6,551 nucleotides of DNA, taken from NCBI GenBank assembly GCA_030590275.1, contig JAUUYV010000106.1, positions 1-6,551 of the forward strand, given 5' to 3'. Positions 1 to 5,243 of this stretch are shown in pieces. Origin of the DNA: Porticoccaceae bacterium (lineage in GTDB: Bacteria > Pseudomonadota > Gammaproteobacteria > Pseudomonadales > Porticoccaceae). The position numbers were made by a program, and so were the translations under genes. The notes beneath the pieces are model-generated. The model saw nothing but the letters and a program-made list of their open reading frames with translations. It ran no database searches and was not told where the DNA came from. How positions within the stretch are numbered: position 1 is the stretch's first letter; the number at the start of each line of letters is the position of its first letter.

Positions 1-217
1 AACTGACCCCCTCCTTATCGGCGCAACAGGTTCATCTTCTATTCACATCACCGCAGATACTTATGAATGTATACCCTGTTATCGTAAAATATGTCAGGTC
101 GAAGGCTATAAAGGACCCGAGGCCCGCTGTTTAGGCAAACTATCAGTGAATAGTATTTGGCAAGCTTTGCAGAAAACCATCGCCGGCTCCCCAAACATTT
201 TGATTCATCTTAACTAG
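1..217 (+). CDS. Glycosyltransferase family 9 (heptosyltransferase-like), 3' end only
   Basis: An open frame enters from the left edge (first full codon at position 2) and stops at TAG 215-217, giving the last 71 residues of a protein. The start PLLIGATGSS resembles the conserved nucleotide-sugar-binding segment of ADP-heptose:LPS heptosyltransferases (GT9; usually 'alFGpt'). It is followed by four cysteines at visible residues 23, 26, 31 and 43 (CIPC, KIC, RCL) and then LSVNSIWQAL, which matches the 'CL..Isve.v..al' ending of this family. The family transfers heptose or related sugars to the LPS core at the inner face of the inner membrane. hldE, which makes the donor ADP-heptose, starts 19 bases after the stop, so the two are probably co-transcribed. 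The acceptor and sugar cannot be assigned from the tail alone. The family call is fairly secure; calling it specifically WaaC, WaaF or WaaQ would be a guess. Confidence 0.72.
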   Translation, partial: TDPLLIGATGSSSIHITADTYECIPCYRKICQVEGYKGPEARCLGKLSVNSIWQALQKTIAGSPNILIHLN

Positions 218-236
218 GCACAGGATAAGAAATTCA

Positions 237-1661
237 ATGGCTGCTCTGTCCCGCTTTGATAATGCTCAGATATTAGTGGTTGGCGATTTAATGCTCGACC
301 GCTACTGGCACGGCCCTACTTCGCGCATCTCTCCAGAAGCCCCGGTACCTGTCGTTAAGGTAGAGAATCAGAACGATAGAGTTGGCGGCGCGGGTAATGT
401 TGCTTTAAATATTGCAGCCCTGGGTGCCGGTGTCCGAGTGGCTGGTGTTGTGGGCCAGGATGAAGCGGCAAGCATTTTGCGCTCACGATTACAGGCAGCA
501 GGCATTGAAGTGCTAACGATCGAGTCGAAGGACAAACCAACAATAACGAAATTACGGGTTATTAGCCGACAACAGCAGTTAATCCGTCTGGATTTTGAAC
601 AGCTTTATACCGAGGAAGATGTGGGGAGCCTCATAGGGCAGGCCACAAAATTCTTGCCAGAAGTTAAAGCGGTTGTGTTATCCGATTATGCGAAAGGGGC
701 TCTTTGTGCACCAGAGGAGCTTATAGCTGAAGCTCGCCGGGCTGGAATTCCTGTATTGGTTGACCCAAAAGGGGACGATTTTTCGACTTACGCCGGCGCC
801 ACAATACTCACGCCCAATATAGCGGAGCTGGAGGCCGTGGTTGGCCCCTGTGAAAGTGAGGCAGCACTCTGCGAAAAAGGCCTGGCGCTGATAGAAACTT
901 TGAGTTTAGAAGCCTTGCTGGTAACCCGAGGTGAGCAGGGTATGACACTATTAAGGCCTGGCCACAAAGAATTACATTTGCCGGCGCGAGCCCGGGAAGT
1001 CTACGATGTAACGGGTGCCGGAGATACAGTGATAGCGGTATTGGCGACCGCTTTAGCTGCCGGGGAAGAGTTTCCTGAAGCAGTTACCCTCGCAAACCTG
1101 GCGGCCAGTATCGTCGTTGGAAAATCAGGTACTGCTGCGGTCAGTGCACCCGAGCTACGCCGAGCTTTCCAACTTGAAAAAGGTAGCGAGCGAGGCGTAG
1201 TTAACCAGGGCCAATTGCTTATCGATATTGAAGACGCCCGAGCCAGCAGCGAAAAAATTGTGTTTACCAATGGTTGTTTTGATTTGCTTCATGCGGGCCA
1301 TGTGGCTTATCTCGAGCAGGCACGCACCCTGGGCGATCGCCTGATTGTGGCGGTTAACGACGATACTTCTGTACGTCAGCTAAAAGGGGAAGGGAGACCC
1401 ATTAATTCTCTTGATCGGCGCATGGCCGTTCTAGCGGGGCTCGAGGCAGTTGATTGGGTAGTGGCGTTTACAGATGACACACCTGAACCTTTGCTTGCTC
1501 TGATAAAGCCCGACGTATTGGTTAAGGGCGGCGACTACGATAAACAAGGTGTCGTCGGTTGGGAGGTAGTCGAAGAATACGGCGGAGAAGTTCGTGCGCT
1601 GGATTTAGTCGACGAGTGCTCTACGACGGCTATGGTCGAAAAGATACAGCGAAATGATTAA
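237..1661 (+). CDS. hldE: Bifunctional D-glycero-beta-D-manno-heptose-7-phosphate kinase / heptose-1-phosphate adenylyltransferase HldE
   Basis: This cytoplasmic enzyme carries out two steps of ADP-heptose synthesis for the LPS inner core: phosphorylation of heptose-7-phosphate at C1 and, after GmhB removes the 7-phosphate, adenylylation of heptose-1-phosphate. Its 474 residues are close to the 477 of E. coli HldE. The N-terminal PfkB/ribokinase domain (about 1-320) shows GDLMLDRYWHG at 16-26, the VGGAGNVALN sugar-binding stretch near 49, DPKG, LTPN, and the signature DVTGAGDT at 257-264 with D263 as the expected catalytic base. The C-terminal nucleotidyltransferase domain begins with FTNGCFDLLHAGH at 343-355, including the HxGH motif (H352, H355). 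It ends with VKGGDYDKQGVVGWE and a CSTTAMVEKI tail. Both active sites look intact and the fusion is complete. ATG 237 is preceded by AGGA at 222-225. The gene follows the GT9 gene by 19 bases, probably in one operon. HldD and GmhB are not in the window. Confidence 0.97.
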   Translation: MAALSRFDNAQILVVGDLMLDRYWHGPTSRISPEAPVPVVKVENQNDRVGGAGNVALNIAALGAGVRVAGVVGQDEAASILRSRLQAAGIEVLTIESKDKPTITKLRVISRQQQLIRLDFEQLYTEEDVGSLIGQATKFLPEVKAVVLSDYAKGALCAPEELIAEARRAGIPVLVDPKGDDFSTYAGATILTPNIAELEAVVGPCESEAALCEKGLALIETLSLEALLVTRGEQGMTLLRPGHKELHLPARAREVYDVTGAGDTVIAVLATALAAGEEFPEAVTLANLAASIVVGKSGTAAVSAPELRRAFQLEKGSERGVVNQGQLLIDIEDARASSEKIVFTNGCFDLLHAGHVAYLEQARTLGDRLIVAVNDDTSVRQLKGEGRPINSLDRRMAVLAGLEAVDWVVAFTDDTPEPLLALIKPDVLVKGGDYDKQGVVGWEVVEEYGGEVRALDLVDECSTTAMVEKIQRND

Positions 1662-1704
1662 TCGGTTTTTTTGATTTCTCCCGTCTATTTTATTCAGAGT
1701 CTCC
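1662..1704. other. Convergent intergenic gap between hldE and the aldo/keto reductase gene
   Basis: These 43 bases separate two genes that end facing each other. On the plus strand there is a run of seven T at 1666-1672 directly after the hldE stop. I find no G+C-rich hairpin in front of it: only a self-complementary GATTAATC at 1656-1663 and a weak 4-bp CGAC/GTCG pairing near 1624-1638. On the minus strand I see no terminator for the reductase gene either. Termination here is therefore unresolved. Confidence 0.4.
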
Positions 1705-2556
1705 TTAAACTGAAGGACAAGCCGCAATAGCAGCGTCGATATTACTGCGAATATGCTGGGGGTTAATTGATCCGATAATAATGCTGCTTACACCCCGATG
1801 GTCGAGCAACATTTTAAAGGTATCCGCGACCGGATCAGTCGCGCTTGCTTGCGGAGCCTCCCGCGATGAAAGGTGGCCACTCGCCAGGGCTTTTTTAATC
1901 AACACACCTTTATTTAACTTCTGGCAGTAATCAACAACGGGGATTTCATCGTTATAAGAGAGATTCCAGGTCACCATCACCACATCGCTCAATTCTGCCG
2001 CCATTAACCCGCCGGAAACAGTTTTTGTGGACATACCAAAGCTACGGATTTTTCCTTCCTGCTTCATCTCCGCCAGTGTTTGTAATGTCCCGTAATCCCG
2101 GATGATGGCTTCGTCGTTACCGTCGGAATGAACCAGAACGACATCCAGCACCTCGGTTTGTAGTCTCCGCAGGCTTCGCTCTATGCTCAGGCGGGTATGC
2201 CCTGGGTCAAAATGATAACTGGACTCTCCGTTTTGAAACTCCTCACCAACCTTGGAGCAAATGATCCAGTGGTCTCGCTGGCCGCGTAATAAGTATCCAA
2301 GTCGCTCCTCACTATTGCCGTAGGCCGGAGCGGTGTCGATCAGGTTAATGCCCCGGTCTTTAGCCAGAGCCAGGAGCGATTGCGCCTCGTTGTCGCTGGG
2401 GAGATTAAAGGCAGTGGGATATTTTACGCCTTCATTTCTACCCAGCTTAACAGTTCCCAGGCCGAGAACACTAAGCTCCAGCCCGGTATCACCGAGTGCT
2501 CGTTTAGGCAGTAAGGCGTCTGTGGAAAACGGCTGATTTTCGGTACTCTTAGTCAT
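1705..2556 (-). CDS. Aldo/keto reductase family protein
   Basis: A 283-residue NAD(P)H-dependent oxidoreductase of the AKR superfamily, expected to be a cytoplasmic (alpha/beta)8 barrel. All four canonical catalytic residues can be placed: D74 and Y79 in NLIDTAPAYGNSEERLG, K102 in ICSKVGEEF, and H143 in VLVHSDG. RSFGMSTKT (171-179) and the late IIIGSINPQHIRSNIDA segment (259-275) fit the strand-6 and cofactor-binding parts of the barrel. Length is slightly short of the usual 300-330 but within the family. ATG 2554-2556 is the first possible start because an in-frame TAA lies just upstream. There is no clear Shine-Dalgarno sequence. The gene lies 16 bases after the FAD oxidoreductase stop, so it probably depends on that transcript. 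The substrate is unknown. From memory, a similar pair lies between waaA and hldE in Pseudomonas. Confidence 0.9.
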   Translation of the reverse strand: MTKSTENQPFSTDALLPKRALGDTGLELSVLGLGTVKLGRNEGVKYPTAFNLPSDNEAQSLLALAKDRGINLIDTAPAYGNSEERLGYLLRGQRDHWIICSKVGEEFQNGESSYHFDPGHTRLSIERSLRRLQTEVLDVVLVHSDGNDEAIIRDYGTLQTLAEMKQEGKIRSFGMSTKTVSGGLMAAELSDVVMVTWNLSYNDEIPVVDYCQKLNKGVLIKKALASGHLSSREAPQASATDPVADTFKMLLDHRGVSSIIIGSINPQHIRSNIDAAIAACPSV

Positions 2557-2572
2557 CAGGTGTTAACGAGTG

Positions 2573-3787
2573 TTAGGCAAAAGCTACATCCCAGGGGCCT
2601 GGTGCCAGCGGCGGGCTGGGTAGTTCAAGCGACGGGGCGGGCTGGTGCGAAGGAACAATATTGTTATCGTCGAGTAGCTTACCAAGCTCAGAGCCCAGGT
2701 TGGGGCAGAGCGTCAGCTTGGTGGGCCAGGCAGCAATCACATTGCTACAGGGCCTGGCCCAGGCAGCAAAGGCTTTATCGGGCCGGGCAAAGTTGCGCTG
2801 TTTGGGTTCAGCCCGCTCAATGGGCAGGCTCGCCCATTGAGCGTCGGTGAGATTTACCCAGGGCATGAGTTTTTTGAGTTCCTCCCGGGCCGTGCTAATC
2901 AGCTCAGCTTCCGTCTGTTTGATGCCGTTTTCTGCCAGACTACCTCCCAGGTACCAGACCTGCGCTCCGTCTCTAGTAGAGTGACTGGAGATGGTCAATC
3001 GTGGCCTTGTTTCTGCGCCCAGACAATGGCCGAAAAGTTGGTGAGGGTAACGGTGCTTTACCATCACCTGTTGTAGTGGGCGACGCTGCATTTTAGGCTG
3101 CCTGGCACCGACTTGCTTTAGCAGGGTTTCATTGCCCTCCCCTGCAGCAAAAATAAAGGCCGAAGCATTAATCAGGTAAGATTTATTTTCAGAGCGGATG
3201 GCCAGACTGACTTTTCCACCAGACTCAGAACTCCATTGCGCTTTGTCGGGCGGCAGTAAAAAGATTCGTTCCTGATAGTTTTTTGCCAGCGCTGCAACCA
3301 CGCTCGGTGTATCCACGACCATATCCACCAGGCGATAAACGGTGCCGGAGAAACTCTGGTGCTGAAAAACGTCGGGTAAATTCTCGCGAGCCACGTTATC
3401 CACTCGTCCACGAGTTAGTTTACTGGCGAAAAGTGTGGTCATACGAGAAGCGGTGGTTGCGGTTGACCAAAGATAGAAATGATCACTGAGAATCCTGGCG
3501 CCACTCAGGTCTACATCACCTTTCCCTCTCAGGCATTGCCGCCAATGCTCCGGCATGCCCGCTATAGCTTCAGATGCCCCGCTGAGCGCGCCACCAAGCG
3601 TGTATTTTATGCCGCCATGTATCATTCCCTGGCTAGCAACCGTTTGCCCGGAACCAAGCGCCGATTGTTCAAACAAAATCGCGTTGTAACCCTGATTGCA
3701 TAAACGATTAAGCAGCCACAGACCAGCGATGCCACCACCAATAATCACCACATCTACGGAGATATTTGCGCTACTGCTCGAAGTCAT
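2573..3787 (-). CDS. FAD-dependent oxidoreductase (DAO/glycine oxidase-like fold)
   Basis: A 404-residue flavoprotein. The N-terminal Rossmann motif VVIIGGGIAGLWLLNRL (13-29) gives GxGxxG with G17, G19 and G22, and E40 at the end of the second strand should bind the adenosine ribose. ASQGMIHGGIKYTLGG (51-66) is the second FAD-contact segment typical of DAO-family enzymes. FIFAAGEGNE (211-220) is the 'AAG' strand that contacts FAD further along. There is no signal peptide and no transmembrane segment. The C-terminus is proline-rich (about 379-398). ATG 3785-3787 is chosen because the Rossmann motif starts 13 residues later, as is usual; no good Shine-Dalgarno precedes it. The gene is divergent from waaA and leads a likely two-gene transcript with the aldo/keto reductase. 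The substrate cannot be inferred; it could be an amine, a hydroxy acid or a sugar-derived compound. A perfect 12-bp inverted repeat lies in the codons for about residues 315-325. Confidence 0.87.
   Translation of the reverse strand: MTSSSSANISVDVVIIGGGIAGLWLLNRLCNQGYNAILFEQSALGSGQTVASQGMIHGGIKYTLGGALSGASEAIAGMPEHWRQCLRGKGDVDLSGARILSDHFYLWSTATTASRMTTLFASKLTRGRVDNVARENLPDVFQHQSFSGTVYRLVDMVVDTPSVVAALAKNYQERIFLLPPDKAQWSSESGGKVSLAIRSENKSYLINASAFIFAAGEGNETLLKQVGARQPKMQRRPLQQVMVKHRYPHQLFGHCLGAETRPRLTISSHSTRDGAQVWYLGGSLAENGIKQTEAELISTAREELKKLMPWVNLTDAQWASLPIERAEPKQRNFARPDKAFAAWARPCSNVIAAWPTKLTLCPNLGSELGKLLDDNNIVPSHQPAPSLELPSPPLAPGPWDVAFA
2814..2843. repeat. Perfect 12-bp inverted repeat inside the FAD oxidoreductase gene
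   Basis: The left arm CGCTCAATGGGC (2814-2825) and right arm GCCCATTGAGCG (2832-2843) are exact reverse complements separated by six bases, AGGCTC. The structure is in coding sequence (AQWASLPIERA on the minus strand). No T-run follows on either strand, so it is not an intrinsic terminator. Its role is unknown; it could fold in mRNA or as a DNA cruciform. Confidence 0.75.
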
Positions 3788-3863
3788 GAGTTAATCGTGA
3801 TGTATCAGCGATATAGTTAAGTGCATAGTATAGCTTGTGTCGTTTCGTGAATCTGGAGAAAGC
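3788..3863. promoter_or_regulatory. Divergent promoter region between FAD oxidoreductase and waaA genes
   Basis: This is the only non-coding stretch between two divergent genes, so it should carry both promoters. On the minus strand, TATACT (complement of 3827-3832) is a five-of-six match to a sigma-70 -10 box, about 39 bases upstream of the FAD gene ATG, but no matching -35 box is seen at 16-18 bp. On the plus strand, TATAGC (3829-3834) is a weak -10 candidate about 30 bases before the chosen waaA start, again without a good -35. The two candidates overlap. I see no clear operator palindrome. Confidence 0.35.
3855..3859 (+). promoter_or_regulatory. Ribosome binding site that decides the waaA start
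   Basis: GGAGA lies five bases (counted from GGAG) before GTG 3864. No comparable site precedes the earlier in-frame GTG at 3837. This favours 3864 as the real start and agrees with the alignment of the WaaA N-terminus. Confidence 0.65.
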
Positions 3864-5243
3864 GTGGTCGCTCGTCAACTTTACACCCTTATTTTGTATT
3901 TACTCACCCCCGTTATTTTGCTGCGTTTGGGCTGGCGTTCCCGCAAAGCGCCAGCCTATGCCCACCGCTGGCGAGAGCGTTTCGGTTTCGTGAAAAAAAT
4001 AGACGGCCCGGTTATCTGGGTGCATTCTGTATCGGTGGGCGAGACTCTTGCCGCAGTTCCTTTGATCAAAAATCTACAAACTCAGTTTCCCGAAATGACC
4101 ATCGCGGTGACAACTATGACACCCACAGGCTCAGAGCGCGTGACCAGTCTGTTTGGCGACAGTGTGTACCACAGCTATATCCCTTACGATTTACCTGACG
4201 CCATCAATCGGTTTTTGCAAAGAGTTCGCCCGAAGATTCTAATTATTATGGAAACCGAGTTGTGGCCAAACCTAATTCGCGCATGTCACAGCAAAAACAT
4301 TCCGGTAGTGTTGGCCAATGCCCGCCTATCGGAAAAATCTGCGGCTGGTTATGAAAAAGGGCGCTGGCTTTTGGCGCCTATGCTGACACAGCTCTCGGCC
4401 ATTGCGGCACAAACAGAAGACGACGCACAACGGTTTTTGTCATTGGGAGTGAATCCGCAAGGAGTCAGCGTCACTGGCAATATCAAATTTGATCTTACTT
4501 TAACAGACGACCTACGTTATCAAGCAGAAAAACTGAGTAGGCAGTGGCAGGGCAGCAAGCATAGGCCGGTATGGCTAGCGGCTAGCACCCATGCTGGTGA
4601 AGATGAATTGATACTGGATGCATTTGCAATGGCTCGAGATCAGCTGCCAAAGATTTTGTTGGTATTAGTACCAAGACACCCCGAACGTTTTGATGAGGTC
4701 GCAGAACTATGTGCAAAGCGGGGCTTTTCTGTGGCTCGCCGTTCCCATCACCGCAAGCTCGGTGATACCGAAACAGTATCACCGAATAGGGATACGCCTG
4801 TTGATGAAGCAGACGTTATTCTCGGCGACACCATGGGCGAATTACTGATGTTTTGTGGAGCCAGCGACCTGGTATTTGTGGGGGGAAGCCTGATGCCCAT
4901 AGGTGGTCACAATGTAATTGAACCAGCAATCTGGGGTAAGCCAGTATTAAGTGGTCCCTATGTGTTTAATTTTACAGAGGCTACAAATTTATTACTGGAT
5001 GCCGGGGCTATGATCTTTTGCGAGGATGCCGAGGCCCTTGGCAAGGAGGTAATGGAATTACTCGCAGACTTTGACCGAAACTCTCCCGGAGAAGGTGGGG
5101 ATGGCGAGATAAATAATAGCTATAACAAAAAAAGCTGCCAAATGGGTCTGGCAGCTCTCGCAGTGACAGAATCTAATCGCGGCGCCTTAGAGCGCCTGGA
5201 AAGTATTATTGTGTCGCTCGTTCCACAGGAGCGCCAGTGTTAA
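3864..5243 (+). CDS. waaA: 3-deoxy-D-manno-octulosonic acid (Kdo) transferase WaaA/KdtA
   Basis: This enzyme transfers Kdo from CMP-Kdo to the lipid IVA disaccharide, the first core step of LPS synthesis, at the inner face of the inner membrane (GT30 family). From GTG 3864 the protein has 459 residues. MVARQLYTLILYLLTP then lines up with the start of E. coli KdtA (MLELLYTALLYLIQP), whereas the in-frame GTG 3837 would add nine unmatched residues. Visible features: one N-terminal membrane anchor (about 5-23), RKAPAYAHRWRERFG (28-41), HSVSVGE with the expected catalytic glutamate E60, TTMTPTGSERV (83-93), METELWPNLI (129-138), NARLSEKSAAGY (152-163), LVPRHPERF (268-276) and GDTMGELLMF (321-330) followed by the FVGGSL/GGHN motif. 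It is about 34 residues longer than the 425 of E. coli. The extra length lies mostly in a loop near 295-308 and a C-terminal stretch near 405-425, and each holds a DNA hairpin. The last 38 bases overlap the tolC gene on the other strand. Confidence 0.96.
   Translation: MVARQLYTLILYLLTPVILLRLGWRSRKAPAYAHRWRERFGFVKKIDGPVIWVHSVSVGETLAAVPLIKNLQTQFPEMTIAVTTMTPTGSERVTSLFGDSVYHSYIPYDLPDAINRFLQRVRPKILIIMETELWPNLIRACHSKNIPVVLANARLSEKSAAGYEKGRWLLAPMLTQLSAIAAQTEDDAQRFLSLGVNPQGVSVTGNIKFDLTLTDDLRYQAEKLSRQWQGSKHRPVWLAASTHAGEDELILDAFAMARDQLPKILLVLVPRHPERFDEVAELCAKRGFSVARRSHHRKLGDTETVSPNRDTPVDEADVILGDTMGELLMFCGASDLVFVGGSLMPIGGHNVIEPAIWGKPVLSGPYVFNFTEATNLLLDAGAMIFCEDAEALGKEVMELLADFDRNSPGEGGDGEINNSYNKKSCQMGLAALAVTESNRGALERLESIIVSLVPQERQC
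4759..4785. repeat. Perfect 10-bp inverted repeat in an expanded loop of waaA
   Basis: TCGGTGATAC (4759-4768) and GTATCACCGA (4776-4785) are exact reverse complements with a seven-base spacer, CGAAACA. They encode about residues 299-308 (LGDTETVSPN), in a loop that is longer than the matching part of E. coli WaaA. No T-run follows. The function is unknown. Confidence 0.7.
5127..5156 (-). terminator. Rho-independent terminator of the tolC-family gene, inside waaA
   Basis: Read on the minus strand, AGCTGCCA (5156-5149) pairs perfectly with TGGCAGCT (5140-5133). The stem extends inward by a G-U and an A-U pair to a CCCA tetraloop, and is followed at once by a run of T (complement of the A-run 5127-5133, the first T being shared with the stem). 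This is a classical intrinsic terminator, 49 bases past the TolC-family stop codon. It lies within waaA codons for about residues 422-431. On the plus strand the hairpin has no T-run, so it should not stop waaA transcription. Confidence 0.85.

Noticed and set aside
1001..1270. Minus-strand open frame of 89 codons inside hldE
   Set aside because: It lies entirely within hldE, whose protein has intact kinase and nucleotidyltransferase motifs. The antisense product shows no recognisable family.
1332..1341. Ten-base palindrome GGCGATCGCC in hldE, which contains the cyanobacterial HIP1 octamer GCGATCGC
   Set aside because: I noticed it only once, in coding sequence (GDRL), and nothing else suggests a cyanobacterium. 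Probably chance.
1825..1843. Six-base inverted repeat CGCGAC / GTCGCG in the aldo/keto reductase gene
   Set aside because: A stem this short is expected by chance in a window this size, and no T-run follows.
2479..2494. CTCGGTGATACCG in the reductase gene (minus strand) is identical to 13 bases at 4758-4770 in waaA
   Set aside because: Both copies encode LGDT in unrelated proteins. Codon-level coincidence is likely, and the flanks differ.
2726..2769. Direct repeat CCAGGCAGCAA spaced 33 bases apart
   Set aside because: Both copies are in coding sequence for AAW-containing segments of the FAD oxidoreductase, and only two copies exist. No sign of a repeat array.
2560..3703. Several plus-strand open frames (67-96 codons) across the FAD oxidoreductase gene
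   Set aside because: They are antisense to a well-supported flavoprotein, their products have no recognisable domain, and they have no convincing ribosome sites.
5215..5233. Possible hairpin CGCTC / GAGCG at the waaA-tolC junction as a waaA terminator
   Set aside because: Only five base pairs, a nine-base loop and no T-run on either strand.
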